A stretch of DNA of 64,000 bases from Anaerolineaceae bacterium (GTDB lineage: Bacteria > Chloroflexota > Anaerolineae > Anaerolineales > Anaerolineaceae): assembly GCA_002702705.1 (NCBI GenBank), contig PABH01000024.1, positions 1 through 64,000 of the forward strand. Direction: 5' to 3'. Under the pieces are notes generated by a model that was not told the origin of the DNA, searched no databases, and saw only the letters and a list, made by a program, of their open reading frames with translations. Both the position numbers and the translations under genes were made by a program. Numbering within the stretch: position 1 is the stretch's first letter; each line of letters opens with the position of its first letter. Positions 24,916 through 35,136 of the stretch are shown piece after piece.

Positions 24916-25051
24916 TGTAAAACGCCTGCTACGTAAACATAATATCCGTTTGGCAGCGGTCTTAAGCTGGAAAGTGTATCCATCCGAGGTGGTGGTTGTG
25001 GTTAAAAGCGGCCACAAACTGCGGTTGGTGGTGAACGATGACACTGAATGA
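24878..25051 (+). CDS. Short basic protein in the cassette
   Basis: I do not recognise this 57-residue protein (MSEKTNNNPLPPDVKRLLRK ...). It has a polar N-terminus and a predicted strand-rich second half. GGAGGAGG precedes ATG 24878. It overlaps the endolysin by 38 bp and the next gene by 14 bp, so it is translated as part of a tightly packed operon. Confidence 0.6.
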   Translation: MSEKTNNNPLPPDVKRLLRKHNIRLAAVLSWKVYPSEVVVVVKSGHKLRLVVNDDTE

Positions 25052-25448
25052 AATCTTAATCAAACTGCGGGTGCTGCTGGCTGACCCGGATGAGGACTTG
25101 TTTTCCGATCAGGTTTTGACGGAAAACCTGCGGCTGGCGTTGGTCAAACTCCAAAATATCTGCCCATTGGTTTTACAGGTGAGCGGGTTGGATGAGGCCC
25201 AAACCACCGTTTTGGCTGGGATGGAAAACTTGCTCATTCGGCAAACGCGTTGGCTGGTTTTGTGGCAGCGGTTACAGTCTCGGTCCGAAGTGTACCACCC
25301 CGACCCACCCGGTTGGGAACGTTTGGAAAATTATCTGATGGCGGAACAACATGATTTGGATTTGGCACTCGAACAGCAGCGCCTGTTTCATTTACAGTCT
25401 TCAACCATCCCGCCCTATGCTGTCTGGCCGGATGAAGTGCTTGATTAA
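25038..25448 (+). CDS. Head-tail adaptor-like protein
   Basis: The 136-residue protein starts MTLNEILIKLRVLLADPDED and continues with a helical FSDQVLTENLRLALVKLQ. This resembles the N-termini of phage gp6-like adaptor proteins that attach to the portal. The rest is helical. The ATG at 25038 overlaps the previous gene by 14 bp. No other adaptor or head-completion gene is visible, so this is the best candidate, but similarity is weak. Confidence 0.5.
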   Translation: MTLNEILIKLRVLLADPDEDLFSDQVLTENLRLALVKLQNICPLVLQVSGLDEAQTTVLAGMENLLIRQTRWLVLWQRLQSRSEVYHPDPPGWERLENYLMAEQHDLDLALEQQRLFHLQSSTIPPYAVWPDEVLD

Positions 25449-25457
25449 GGAGGCGAA

Positions 25458-26762
25458 ATGGATTTTTTACAGATCAACGTTGGTGGAGACACATTAATCC
25501 TGCATGGGCAGGGCAAACCGTCTGTACTGCGCGGCTGCCTGCGGCGGCCAACGGAAGCCCTGAATGCCGAGCGCTGCCGGGAACAGCTGAATTTGATTTT
25601 GGAAGGAAATAAAACAGCTACTCAGCAGTTTATCACTGCTTTGCAAACCATGTTAACCAAAATAGAAGCCGGACAGGTCGCCTTGTTAAGTATCCGCCCG
25701 CAAGCCGGCGCGCCGCTGTATGAAAGCCGCCTGTTGGGTGGGGAGTTCACCTGGCTGGTTGGCAGTGTGCAGCCGCGCGGCGTAGGAATACGGCTGGAGT
25801 TAGAGCGGCAAAATTTTTGGGAATTACCCTGGATGTTCTTACCCCTCAGCAATGGTTATGGCAAAGATACCACCCTGCCGCTTTTAATCGACAACCGCGC
25901 TGATCATTTGGGAGAAAACAATGTGTTTTGTGCAGCCGATGGGCTGCCAGGTGACTTGCCCGCTCCGATCCGCCTGTTGGTGTGGAATGACCAGGGGGAT
26001 GGGGTGGCGGTTCAGCATTTTTACGCTGGTTTGACCGAAGGTGAAACACCTCCCCTGGTGCTTGAGGCAGAAAACGCCCAGGCTGACCCCGATTTAGGGG
26101 TGGTGGTTGACCCTTCCAGTCAGGGTGGTGCGTATGCCCTCAAACAGGGCAGCGGGCAGGATGCGATGTGTTTAATGTCCTGGCAGGTGGATGCAGCGGA
26201 ATGGCGTAACTTTGCGGGAAAAACCATGTTCCCTGTGGCACGCTTAAAATTGACCGCCCCGCCGGATTTGTGGGTCTGGTGGCAGGTCTATCAAGGCGCT
26301 TTGGTACAAACATCATTGGAAGAACGTTTGCCGGAGAACCGTTTGTTAAACCGTTTACCTTCATTTCACTTCCCGTTTATGTTGGAAGGGATCAGCATCA
26401 GCGGTGATCTCCGGCTGGAATTGTGGGGGCAGCTGGCCGCAGGGCAAACGTTCAGTTTTGCTTTGGATGCCGTGCAGCTGATTGGTGAATCGACCTGGTT
26501 GGCTGCGGTCCCGCTGCCGGAGGGAAATCTTTTTCCGGGAGAGATTCTGGTGATGGATTCTTTATCGGAGGTATTCTTTTGCCAGAATATCAATAACCAA
26601 GCTTTACGTTACAGCCACCAAAAGATAGGGGCGGGATTGTGGCTGTTTCCTCACCAGGCGGCTTGTTTCAGTTTTGTTTTTGACGAAGCTGAAGGCTGTT
26701 TTCCGGAAAAACAGGTGCGGGTTCAACTTCAGGTGCGCCCCCGGGTGCGGGTGATGCCATGA
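25458..26762 (+). CDS. Putative distal-tail or baseplate-like structural protein
   Basis: I do not recognise a family for this 434-residue protein. Its first ~130 residues form an extended strand-rich region (MDFLQINVGGDTLILHGQG) that could be a tail-ring fold. The middle and C-terminal parts are beta-rich with many Trp and Gly, like carbohydrate-binding modules. The ATG follows GGAGGCGA. It ends overlapping the next start by 4 bp (ATGA). Context points to a virion tail or host-recognition protein. Confidence 0.5.
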   Translation: MDFLQINVGGDTLILHGQGKPSVLRGCLRRPTEALNAERCREQLNLILEGNKTATQQFITALQTMLTKIEAGQVALLSIRPQAGAPLYESRLLGGEFTWLVGSVQPRGVGIRLELERQNFWELPWMFLPLSNGYGKDTTLPLLIDNRADHLGENNVFCAADGLPGDLPAPIRLLVWNDQGDGVAVQHFYAGLTEGETPPLVLEAENAQADPDLGVVVDPSSQGGAYALKQGSGQDAMCLMSWQVDAAEWRNFAGKTMFPVARLKLTAPPDLWVWWQVYQGALVQTSLEERLPENRLLNRLPSFHFPFMLEGISISGDLRLELWGQLAAGQTFSFALDAVQLIGESTWLAAVPLPEGNLFPGEILVMDSLSEVFFCQNINNQALRYSHQKIGAGLWLFPHQAACFSFVFDEAEGCFPEKQVRVQLQVRPRVRVMP

Positions 26763-28225
26763 AACCAATAGTGCAGTTTGAAGAGCCTTTCCTTTTTGAG
26801 GGCCTGGATTGGTTGGTGCAGCGTATGAGCTGGTCCTTACCCGGCGGTGCGGAAGAAGCGCTGTTGGAGGCCGTTTTGCCGCGTGAGAAGGAAGTGGATT
26901 GGTTGGCCTGGTTAGGCTCTGGGCTGGTTATTACCACCCCGGCAGGGGATGAACTTTGGTCCGGAACCATCGAACAGATCCGGATTGACCAGCGGCACGG
27001 CAGCCGGGTTATTTCGATGGCGGAGTTGGTTAATCGGGTTAAGGTGCGTTACCGGCGGACAGGTTTCAGCGGAACGGATGGAGACGCCTGGCTGGAAACA
27101 GATTGGTTGGAAAATACTAAAAGTGTGGCCCGTTACGGCAGGCGGGAACTGTTGTTGGAACTCGGCCAGAGCAGTGCCTCACAGGCTGAAGCGCTGGGTT
27201 TGAGTTTACTTAACCAGCGGGCTTTTCCCAGCGATTTGCCCCATTTGGAGACGGGTTCTCAACAGCCGCGGGTGCTTTTGACCTGCAAAGGGTGGTGGTC
27301 AGGACTGGTTTGGTTAATGGATGAAGAAGCCAGGGGGCGGATTTGCCATATGGCTGGTGGCAAGAGCCACCAGATTTTGGGTACGGAGTTGTCCAACAGC
27401 AAACTGGCCCAATCCTTTGTGATCACAGAAAGTAGTTTTCATCTGGGTGAGGTCAATTTTCGCTTGGCGTTGGTTTCCGCTCCGCTGGACGATGTGGTGT
27501 TGGAGGTATGTGCTGATGAAAATGACCAGCCCGGCGCGGTGCTGGCTTCGGCGGTTTTACCAGCAGGGGAATTAAATGGCGGGTGGCAGTGGGTTTCCTG
27601 GCCCATTAACCCACCCCTGGTTTTGGAGTTTGGTGTAAGGTATTGGCTGGTATTACGCCGCAGCGGTGCGGTGGACCCGCTTAATTTTTATAAAGTGGAA
27701 AGTGATGACGGGCCGGGTTATGGACTGGGTGTTTGTAAACGCTGGTCAGGTAGTGGGTGGGTGTTGGTAAACGAAGATTTGCGTTTCATCACTTTGGCAG
27801 TTTCCCCGCTGCCGGAATTGATTCGAGATTTGGTTTCTGTGCCCGCTGGGCATTCGGTGGTGAAATTTGTGCGAATTAACCAACCGAAAGAAGTGTTGGC
27901 TTTCCGGTGGCGGGCGTTGGCGAGTAACCAGGCTGAGCGCTTAAGCGGTTGGCTGGCGCTGGCTTCTGCCCCCGGCAGAACGGTCAGTGCAGTGGTGAAT
28001 GGACAAAAGGCGCTGGATGTTTTTCCGCTGCCGCGTTTGCCGCACCTAACCCTGCGGTTAAACGCATCCGGATTCTGGCAGGATCCCAATGGCCCGGATG
28101 GACGATTGGAGAGCGTGCCGGTTGGGCGGAAGGTGGATTTTCAGCAAAAACAGTGGGTGGTGATGGCGGCGGAATGGAAGCCACTTTGTGGTTTTGTAAT
28201 GACATCCTTAAGTGAGATCCCTTAG
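26759..28225 (+). CDS. Tail-fibre-like protein with a choice-of-anchor R-like domain
   Basis: The 488-residue protein has an N-terminal part (~1-150) that may attach to the preceding protein. A segment at ~210-350 contains QSFVITESSFHLGEVNFRL, VLEVCADENDQPGAVLAS and YWLVLRRSGAVDPLNFY. These match the pattern of the choice-of-anchor R beta-sandwich found in surface and fibre proteins. The C-terminal ~100 residues resemble a tail-subunit strand set. It is the last gene of the cassette, and the usual tape-measure gene is missing upstream. Confidence 0.5.
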   Translation: MKPIVQFEEPFLFEGLDWLVQRMSWSLPGGAEEALLEAVLPREKEVDWLAWLGSGLVITTPAGDELWSGTIEQIRIDQRHGSRVISMAELVNRVKVRYRRTGFSGTDGDAWLETDWLENTKSVARYGRRELLLELGQSSASQAEALGLSLLNQRAFPSDLPHLETGSQQPRVLLTCKGWWSGLVWLMDEEARGRICHMAGGKSHQILGTELSNSKLAQSFVITESSFHLGEVNFRLALVSAPLDDVVLEVCADENDQPGAVLASAVLPAGELNGGWQWVSWPINPPLVLEFGVRYWLVLRRSGAVDPLNFYKVESDDGPGYGLGVCKRWSGSGWVLVNEDLRFITLAVSPLPELIRDLVSVPAGHSVVKFVRINQPKEVLAFRWRALASNQAERLSGWLALASAPGRTVSAVVNGQKALDVFPLPRLPHLTLRLNASGFWQDPNGPDGRLESVPVGRKVDFQQKQWVVMAAEWKPLCGFVMTSLSEIP

Positions 28226-28347
28226 ACTCTACAAGACTGAAAGGTGAATTGTAATTGCATTCTGCTACAATACACTTAAAATCGCAAAATGTAAAAATAC
28301 CATCCGGCGAGTTGAAACTGCCTGGGTTGGAATGAAAGGGTTCTGAA

Positions 28348-29532
28348 ATGAAAATCCGAATTTCTCTTTTATTAATAGTAATGCTGTTAACGATGCTGAT
28401 GAGTGTGCCGGTGCAAGCCAGTGAGGTTACCCTGAACACAGCCGAATCGCCGGCAATGGATGTGACATACAGCATTTCGGGAACGGTGACGGATGCAGTG
28501 GGTGGGAATCTTTCAGGGGTGACGATTACATTAATTGAAGAAAAATTTATGGTGTATTTACCGATGTTAACCAGAAATGCCACGTCTTCCGCAGATTTAA
28601 CAAGTGTGGAATCGGGATTGAAATCAGTTTCACTTGATTTGTATCAGGATGAAACCACAACGGGTACAAATGGGTTTTACAGTTTTTCAAACGTGCCTGC
28701 TGGGCGATACCGTATTCGTGCTATTAAAAACGAAATTCGTTTTGACCCCTTAAGCCGTCTGGTAACCGTTCCGCCCACCGCAGTGAATCAAGATTTTATT
28801 CAAAATGATCTGGTACATATTGCAACACAAACAACGTTCGAAATGGGCTGCGACCCGGACCATAATGGTGGTTTTGACTGTGAATTTGATGAACTACCAA
28901 AACACACAGTAACCATCAGCCCATTTTTTATTGATAAAACGGAAGTCACCAATAACCAATATTCGAAATGTGTGGCCGATGGGGCCTGTGATGTACCTGA
29001 TGAAACTTTTTCTAAAACCCGACCATCCTATTATGGAAATCCGGACTATAAGTATTTTCCAGTCATTTATGTTTCTTGGTATGATGCGCTGGATTACTGC
29101 CAGTGGGCAGGTAAACGTCTGCCAACCGAGGCAGAATGGGAATTGGCAGCACGCGGAACGACCCCGGTTGCTTATCCCTGGGGAGATACTCCTTCACCGA
29201 ATTGTACTCTAGCCAATCATTATGGTTGTGTAGGCGATACCGCGCAGGTTGGCTCCTATCTACCTGGAATGAGTACATTTTCTGGCGCATTGGATATGGC
29301 AGGCAATGTCAAAGAATGGGTTGGAGATTGGCACACGGATAATCCTTTTTCACCTACTTATTATAGCGTTTCTCCATCAATAAATCCTACAGGGCCTGTC
29401 TCAGGAGAAGATAAAGCCGTCAGGGGTGGTAGTTTTTACCAGATTGAAGTTTCTATTCGTACCTCGGACCGACATTTCTGGGACCCGAATGATTCAGACG
29501 AACAAACCGGCTTCCGCTGTGTTTTACCGTAG
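28348..29532 (+). CDS. Secreted formylglycine-generating-enzyme-like protein with a carboxypeptidase-regulatory-like domain
   Basis: A signal peptide (ISLLLIVMLLTMLMSVPVQA, ending near residue 24) is followed by a carboxypeptidase regulatory-like beta domain (about 45-140, with YSISGTVTDAVGG). A C-terminal SUMF1/FGE-type domain covers about 150-394 with the signatures FEMGCDPD, RLPTEAEWELAARG, DMAGNVKEWVGDW and VRGGSFY. This domain often binds ligands outside the cell and is frequently non-enzymatic. A terminator follows directly. It stands alone between the phage-like cassette and the Tad-like genes. Confidence 0.85.
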   Translation: MKIRISLLLIVMLLTMLMSVPVQASEVTLNTAESPAMDVTYSISGTVTDAVGGNLSGVTITLIEEKFMVYLPMLTRNATSSADLTSVESGLKSVSLDLYQDETTTGTNGFYSFSNVPAGRYRIRAIKNEIRFDPLSRLVTVPPTAVNQDFIQNDLVHIATQTTFEMGCDPDHNGGFDCEFDELPKHTVTISPFFIDKTEVTNNQYSKCVADGACDVPDETFSKTRPSYYGNPDYKYFPVIYVSWYDALDYCQWAGKRLPTEAEWELAARGTTPVAYPWGDTPSPNCTLANHYGCVGDTAQVGSYLPGMSTFSGALDMAGNVKEWVGDWHTDNPFSPTYYSVSPSINPTGPVSGEDKAVRGGSFYQIEVSIRTSDRHFWDPNDSDEQTGFRCVLP

Positions 29533-29548
29533 TTAATTTAACCACACA

Positions 29549-29583
29549 TAACACCCTGCACATTCGTGTGCAGGGTGTTTTTA
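29549..29583 (+). terminator. Terminator after the FGE-like gene
   Basis: AACACCCTGCACA/TGTGCAGGGTGTT with a TTCG loop is followed by TTTT. The hairpin is strong (13 bp) and ends the single-gene transcript. Confidence 0.88.
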
Positions 29584-29756
29584 TATTAAGAATTTGTGGA
29601 TTTTTTTGGTTCAACCTTCGGAAAGTGACTCCTTAATTTTTTTGCCTCCCGAAGGGGTGATTTCCCTTGCGATGGTTGTGGGAACGTACCATTGATGAAT
29701 GGTAACCGATTGGAAGATTTATTTTTAAATTCATCTGAATATAAAAATACTTATTC
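29584..29756. other. Gap without a supportable gene
   Basis: AT-rich sequence with no frame carrying a ribosome site. The neighbouring 29757-29850 is the third 95-bp element, and 29851-30024 leads into the first TadE-like gene without a clear promoter pair. Confidence 0.6.
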
Positions 29757-29850
29757 AGGTGCAGCGCACTTCTTTGGTTTTTGTCTACCGGTTTATTGAT
29801 CTGTTTTGGTTAAAATGTGGTTTTGCATGTAAAAAGGCGTCGTACCGATT
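29757..29850. mobile_element. 95-bp MITE-like element, copy 3 (diverged)
   Basis: It begins AGGTGCAGCGCACTT and ends GGCGTCGTACCGATT, 94 bp long, like the copies at 8508-8602 and 15552-15646. Only the ends are well conserved; the centre has drifted. Equal length and matching ends show common origin. Confidence 0.65.
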
Positions 29851-30024
29851 TCCTTTGAAATTTGGCCCGTAAGGGCGAATACTTAACAACTTTGTTGGAA
29901 GTGTATCGATTGTGTTACAGTCGTATTTCTTTTTAATTACAGTTGGCTTGGGACCCCTTGAACTTAATTTATGGTTGAAGTATCTTACTATTAGCCTATT
30001 GGCGTAATAGGTTAACAACCGTTC

Positions 30025-30825
30025 ATGGAGTTAAATTTGATCCGTTTACCGTTTTTGAAAATAAAGATAAATAAACCACACCACACCCGGGGCCAATCCT
30101 TTGTGGAATTAGCATTGGTGCTGCCGGTGTTGATCTTAATGTTTTTGGGCATGGTTGAGGTGGCTTTTTTTATTGGACGTTATCTGGATGTGTTAGATCT
30201 CAGCCGAGAAGCTGCTCGTTTTGCTTCGGTGCGTGATCCTTTTGCCGCTTCGGGAGATTTAAACTGCAGCACCACCGATGACCTCAATTTTTATTACGAT
30301 ACCTCCTGTATGTTATCTCCCCCATCGGGTTCGGCTTCATGCAGCCAGTCTGCTTTTTGTAACGGGTTTAACCCGTACATTGTATTAAACCCTGCCACCG
30401 ATGATGTGGTGATTACTGCCTTTACCGCCCTGGAAAGTGCAGTTCATGTGCAGTGGCCGTTACCCAACCACTATTGGGCCTGGTCGAACGTCGATTTTGC
30501 AACTGGTACGGATCTCAACCTGAACGCAAATCCCGGCCATCCCGATAATTTTAAGAGAGACTGCCAGGGGAATACTGTTCGTTCCGAACCATATTACACC
30601 CCGGCGAAAGTTGCCACAGAATTAATTAATTCCCCCACCGCCCTTCCCGGTTTCAGCGATCCCAAAAAAGGAAAAGGGTTTGTGGCCGTGGAAGTGTATT
30701 ATTGTTACAGCCAGGTTTTAGGCTTGCCGTTATTAACCGATTTCGTTCCCAACCCGGTGCAAATTCATGCGTATACCATTATGCCGCTGCCAGCAGCGCA
30801 GCCAACCCCAACCCCAATCCCATAA
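30025..30825 (+). CDS. TadE-like pseudopilin/surface protein
   Basis: The 266-residue protein has the TadE N-terminal signature: a short basic segment and then RGQSFVELALVLPVLILM, with one long hydrophobic helix (about residues 25-50). The remainder is an extracellular domain with several Cys. In Tad pilus systems TadE/TadF are minor pilins assembled by a dedicated secretion ATPase. No such ATPase is visible here, so it may be an anchored surface protein. No clear Shine-Dalgarno precedes the ATG. The end overlaps the next frame by 59 bp. Confidence 0.82.
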   Translation: MELNLIRLPFLKIKINKPHHTRGQSFVELALVLPVLILMFLGMVEVAFFIGRYLDVLDLSREAARFASVRDPFAASGDLNCSTTDDLNFYYDTSCMLSPPSGSASCSQSAFCNGFNPYIVLNPATDDVVITAFTALESAVHVQWPLPNHYWAWSNVDFATGTDLNLNANPGHPDNFKRDCQGNTVRSEPYYTPAKVATELINSPTALPGFSDPKKGKGFVAVEVYYCYSQVLGLPLLTDFVPNPVQIHAYTIMPLPAAQPTPTPIP

Positions 30826-32536
30826 CACAACCTTAGCAGCCCCAGCCGAACGCCAGAAAGGTCAAATTCTGGTTATTTTTGCTGGTGCCCTCATTATATT
30901 GTTGTTTTTTATTGGGCTCGCTTTAGATGCGGGTTCTTTGTACGTCACTTACGGTAATTTAAAACGAGCGGTCGATTCCGCTGCGGTGGCGGCTGCCAAC
31001 GAATTTAAGCGTGATGCCCAAACTGCGGCCATGGTAACAGCGGCAAATGAAGTATTAGGGATGATGAACGTCGATTATACCAACCTGGAATTGTTATTAT
31101 GTGATGGTGATAACGACCATGTACGGGATACGGGTCTGCCCCCTGTTTTTGAAGCACGCTGTCCGGATACAGCTGCCGGTGAAGGTGCCCGTAAATTGGT
31201 GTGGGTCAAAGCCGAACAGCAAGCACCTTTATACTTTTTATCCCTGTTGGGTTTTAACAATCTGATGATCAGCACCAATACTATCTCGGAGGCGGCCCCG
31301 TTGGATGTCGTCATAGTATTGGATACCTCCGAATCGATGGCCTTTGAAACAACGGGCTTTAACCCCTATGCCCCCTTTGATCCCAGCGGCTGTAATGCCA
31401 CCAATACCTGTGAGCCGATGGCAAAAGCGAAAGCGGCTGCGATTTCTTTAATTGACACCCTGGCGGATGGATATGACCAGGTGGCGGTAGTGACCTTTGA
31501 TTCCACAGATCATGTTATTTTTTCTTTGGATGGCAACCTTGGCGCCGCAAAAACAGCGATTAATGCGATTGGGGTGCACGATGATCCCCCGGTCATCTTT
31601 AATATTTGGGCAAGCTGGTACAGCCATGCTGGCTCTTATAACCCGATGAATTCAGAAGATTTGGATGGGGATGGTTTGGACGCGGATAACCCGGCTATTC
31701 TGGGTTATACCTGTCCCTTCGCAAGCCAACCTGATGACCTGGAAGACCGCTGGTGGTCTACCGATGAAGGTTCTCCCGACCCGCATGGTTGGGGTGGTGT
31801 GCCGTGTGACCAGGACGGTGTTTACGATTCGATGGACTGGAATGGTGACAGCATCTGGACCATTGATGATCATAATGCAGCCCTCACTTGGGCTGGTGGC
31901 GATACGAATTATAAATTCACCGGTTTGTCTACCTGCAGCGGCTGCGGTTTGCGGCAGGGTTCCAATCAGTTGAAGGGCGGTGGCCGGTTTGGCTCTGTTT
32001 GGGTGATGGTTTTCCTCTCTGATGGTGCTGTCAATTTAAGTGATACCCATGACGGAAACGACCAAATTCCGGCTGGGCTGACGAATGGTTTTTGCGGTGG
32101 TGCGCTGGGTTCCGGTTATTGGACAACGTACTGCCGGGATAATACCATGACCCCGCGTTATTGTTTTGATACCAACGCATCCACCTGCCCGCCTGGCTCC
32201 ACTCACGTTACCACCACCCCGCAGTATTCCGTTTTGGATTATGCGTTGGATATGGTGGATGAAACGGCCTTAACCAAATCCACCAATACCAATGAGCCAC
32301 GCGGTAATGAAATTGCCATTTATTCGATTGGCTTAAACGTAGACGGTGGTGTTGCAGAACAGTTCCTGCGCTATGTGGCAGCAGTAGGAGATGATGGAGA
32401 CCGGGTGACCGATCCATGTGCATCCACTGCCGCGAATACATCGTGCGGGCAGTACTATTACGCACCGGGTGGTGCACGTTTATATGCCATCTTTGAAGAT
32501 ATTGCTTCGCGTATCTATACCAGAATCAGTCAATAG
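30767..32536 (+). CDS. TadG-like protein with a VWA domain
   Basis: The frame encodes a TadG-like N-terminus ([17 protein letters not shown], a membrane helix) followed by a VWA domain. The metal site [12 protein letters not shown] is near residue 180, and a C-terminal domain carries several Cys. TadG-type proteins localise pili or adhesins at the surface. The only ATG (30767) lies in a Gln/Pro-rich stretch inside the previous gene, so the true start is uncertain; a shorter protein starting nearer QKGQ is likely. Asp-Gly-rich stretches near 31660-31690 ([11 protein letters not shown]) may bind calcium. Confidence 0.8.
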   Translation: MRIPLCRCQQRSQPQPQSHNTTLAAPAERQKGQILVIFAGALIILLFFIGLALDAGSLYVTYGNLKRAVDSAAVAAANEFKRDAQTAAMVTAANEVLGMMNVDYTNLELLLCDGDNDHVRDTGLPPVFEARCPDTAAGEGARKLVWVKAEQQAPLYFLSLLGFNNLMISTNTISEAAPLDVVIVLDTSESMAFETTGFNPYAPFDPSGCNATNTCEPMAKAKAAAISLIDTLADGYDQVAVVTFDSTDHVIFSLDGNLGAAKTAINAIGVHDDPPVIFNIWASWYSHAGSYNPMNSEDLDGDGLDADNPAILGYTCPFASQPDDLEDRWWSTDEGSPDPHGWGGVPCDQDGVYDSMDWNGDSIWTIDDHNAALTWAGGDTNYKFTGLSTCSGCGLRQGSNQLKGGGRFGSVWVMVFLSDGAVNLSDTHDGNDQIPAGLTNGFCGGALGSGYWTTYCRDNTMTPRYCFDTNASTCPPGSTHVTTTPQYSVLDYALDMVDETALTKSTNTNEPRGNEIAIYSIGLNVDGGVAEQFLRYVAAVGDDGDRVTDPCASTAANTSCGQYYYAPGGARLYAIFEDIASRIYTRISQ

Positions 32537-32549
32537 AACAGGTAAGCCT

Positions 32550-35060
32550 ATGAAAAAGTTTAACATTTTCCAACGAATGGAACCCACTTCAAAAAAACGA
32601 GGCCAAAGTATGGTTGAGTTTGCCCTGGCTTTACCGATTTTGCTCTTATTACTGTTTGGCTTGATTGAATTTGGGCGTTTATTACAGGCCTGGTTAGCAC
32701 TTGAAAATGGGGCCCGCTTTGGCCTGCGTTTTGCTGTCACCGGCAGTTATGACCCGCAGTACTGCGAAGAAGCCGGGATTGCCTTAAGCGGTAAAATGTC
32801 ACCGGAAAGTATCATGGGCGATGAATACCCTGCCAGCGGGACGATTAATTTCAGTGCGGCTGATCTTGCCAGTGATGGCACCTATGACTGCCGCGTTACT
32901 AGTGCCTATGTTGAAAGCCAATCCTGGCATGTGACCGACAAAACCCAGGAAGAAGTGGAATTATTAAGCAGTGTACTGATTGACTGGGCGCGTCTACCTT
33001 CCATTCGGGATGTGGCTTTGCAGGGGGCAATGGGGCTGGCTTATAACCCAGATGAACCAATAACCGGAAATTACACGTCTTTTCTGGACAATGCGTATGA
33101 CGTAAGCACCTTTGATCAAACCTATCGCGGCAACCCGAGTTTACCCGGTTATTTTGGCATCACGACCTGTTCCAACAGGGTGCTGCCGAATGATGAGGGT
33201 TGGTTTCAATTTGATCCCAATCATCAATATTTCACCCCATTCGACCCAACCTCACAAGATGATTTCCGCTATTCGGACCCCTGCCGGCAGGATGATGCCT
33301 CCGGTATCGTACGATTTGTGGATGATGCGGGCGGCCCCGGTAACCGGGTGCGGGTGGTATTAACCTACCGCCATCCCTTAATCACCCCCCTGCTGGATAC
33401 CTGGTGGCCGACCCTGCGGTTAACTGCCCAGCGGGAAGGTATCGTGGAAAAATTCCGGACAGCGCGTGTGACCGGTTTGGTAGGCGCGATTGGGCAGGCC
33501 GCTTTAAACACCAATACGCCCCTGCCGCCAACCCATACCCCCACAGCTTCGGATACACCTACCCCGACGGCTACGCCTCCCATTTTTGAATGTAATGGAT
33601 CGGGTATATTGATGCAAAAATGGGATGGTATTTCTGGTAATAGTGTAAATAATTTATTAACAAGCCCTGATTATCCTTACAACCCAACCACCAATACTAT
33701 TCGCAGCAGTTTTGATTTGGGTCCAAATATTGATAACAATTATGGAACTCGATTTGCAGGCCAAGTTTGTGCGCCTCAGGATGGATACTACACATTTTAT
33801 CTGGCCAGTGATGATAATTCTCGACTGTACTTAAGTCCTGATAGTAGTGAGATCTTTAAAGCTCAAATTGCCTATATTAATAATTGGACTTCGTATCATC
33901 AATGGGACAAATATTCCAGCCAGACTTCCAGTCCTGTTTATTTGCAAGGTGGTCAATGGTATTGGATTGAAACACTTCAAAAAGAAGGTACAGGGGGGGA
34001 TAGCCTCTCTGTAGGTTGGACTGGTCCTGTTATTGGCAATAGTATTCAAGTTATTGACCGGCAGTATTTACGCCCGGCTTCTGTCATGCCTACACCTGTG
34101 CCAACTTCGACTTCTACCCCCACCATTACCCCCAGTCCGACCATTACCATGACCCCAACCCCAACCCCGGTGCGCTGTTCTTATAACGGCAGTGGTATTT
34201 TGGGAACTTATTATACGGATAGTTCGGCTGATTTGTGGCATGATTACATCATGTACCGGACCGATCCCACCATTAACTTTGATTGGGGTGGTGGCAGTCC
34301 CAGCGCAGCCATCCGGAATGATTACTTCCAGGTGCGTTGGTTAGGTTATGTGGTTCCACCCTATGAAGGCTATTACCGTTTTTATACCAGAACGGACGAC
34401 GGCGTGCGCCTGATCGTGAATGGAAATACGGTTATAGACCAATGGCGCCCGATGGGTGCGACAACTTACTCCAGTGAAGAGATCTATCTCACCTGTAACC
34501 GGTATGATAATGAAATTACAATGGAATATTTTGAAAATGGCGGAGCGGCCGTAGCCCAGCTGGCCTGGTCTGGCGAATTTGTGAACACCCAAATCATTCC
34601 GCAGTTGAATTTGTATCCGGCAACGCCGCCTAATATTGCCACCGCCACACCAACCCGGACGCCGACCATTACACCCACACCAACGCGGACCAATACCCCC
34701 ACCATCACCCGGACACCAACCCGGACCTATACCCCAACCATAACCCCCACGCCGTCCAACACACCAACGCGGACCAATACACCGACCCGCACTAACACGC
34801 CGACGGTTACCCGGACACCAACACGGACCTACACACCCACCGTGACGAATACACCAACTCGGACACCAACGCGGACCAATACCTTAACACCCAGCAATAC
34901 ACCAACGCGGACCAATACACCCACACCGACCAACACCCGCACCAATACACCGGTGACACCGACCCGCACCAATACACCCGTCACGCCATCACCAACGCCA
35001 ACCAATACACCGAACGTGACGCCAACGGCAACACCAACTCGGGATAATATCGGCGGCTAA
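32550..35060 (+). CDS. TadE-like protein with two PA14 domains and a Thr-Pro tail
   Basis: The 836-residue protein starts [12 protein letters not shown] and has [20 protein letters not shown] (a TadE-type helix, ~19-38). It then has an extracellular region, two PA14 domains (about 345-508 and 540-687, with [16 protein letters not shown] and [16 protein letters not shown]) and ~135 residues of Thr-Pro repeats (TPTRTNTPT type). PA14 domains bind glycans. The combination looks like a cell-surface adhesin held by a pilin-type helix. ATG 32550 is chosen because an upstream open frame runs through the previous gene. A terminator follows directly. Confidence 0.85.
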   Translation: MKKFNIFQRMEPTSKKRGQSMVEFALALPILLLLLFGLIEFGRLLQAWLALENGARFGLRFAVTGSYDPQYCEEAGIALSGKMSPESIMGDEYPASGTINFSAADLASDGTYDCRVTSAYVESQSWHVTDKTQEEVELLSSVLIDWARLPSIRDVALQGAMGLAYNPDEPITGNYTSFLDNAYDVSTFDQTYRGNPSLPGYFGITTCSNRVLPNDEGWFQFDPNHQYFTPFDPTSQDDFRYSDPCRQDDASGIVRFVDDAGGPGNRVRVVLTYRHPLITPLLDTWWPTLRLTAQREGIVEKFRTARVTGLVGAIGQAALNTNTPLPPTHTPTASDTPTPTATPPIFECNGSGILMQKWDGISGNSVNNLLTSPDYPYNPTTNTIRSSFDLGPNIDNNYGTRFAGQVCAPQDGYYTFYLASDDNSRLYLSPDSSEIFKAQIAYINNWTSYHQWDKYSSQTSSPVYLQGGQWYWIETLQKEGTGGDSLSVGWTGPVIGNSIQVIDRQYLRPASVMPTPVPTSTSTPTITPSPTITMTPTPTPVRCSYNGSGILGTYYTDSSADLWHDYIMYRTDPTINFDWGGGSPSAAIRNDYFQVRWLGYVVPPYEGYYRFYTRTDDGVRLIVNGNTVIDQWRPMGATTYSSEEIYLTCNRYDNEITMEYFENGGAAVAQLAWSGEFVNTQIIPQLNLYPATPPNIATATPTRTPTITPTPTRTNTPTITRTPTRTYTPTITPTPSNTPTRTNTPTRTNTPTVTRTPTRTYTPTVTNTPTRTPTRTNTLTPSNTPTRTNTPTPTNTRTNTPVTPTRTNTPVTPSPTPTNTPNVTPTATPTRDNIGG

Positions 35061-35062
35061 AC

Positions 35063-35110
35063 AAAAACCGCTCCCAGCCAGGGTAAAACCCCAAAGGGAG
35101 CGGTTTTTTT
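35063..35110 (+). terminator. Terminator after the PA14 gene
   Basis: AAAAACCGCTCCC and GGGAGCGGTTTTT pair around a ~20-nt loop and end in a T run at 35104-35110. Confidence 0.85.
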
Positions 35111-35136
35111 ACCCATTTCCGAGTAAAATCAACTTT

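Noticed and set aside
28348-29532. Diversity-generating retroelement target
   Set aside because: No reverse transcriptase or template repeat was seen in the window.
34640-35045. Possible CRISPR-like repeat
   Set aside because: The short ACACC/ACCAA repeats are codon-level Thr-Pro repeats of the PA14 protein, without spacers.
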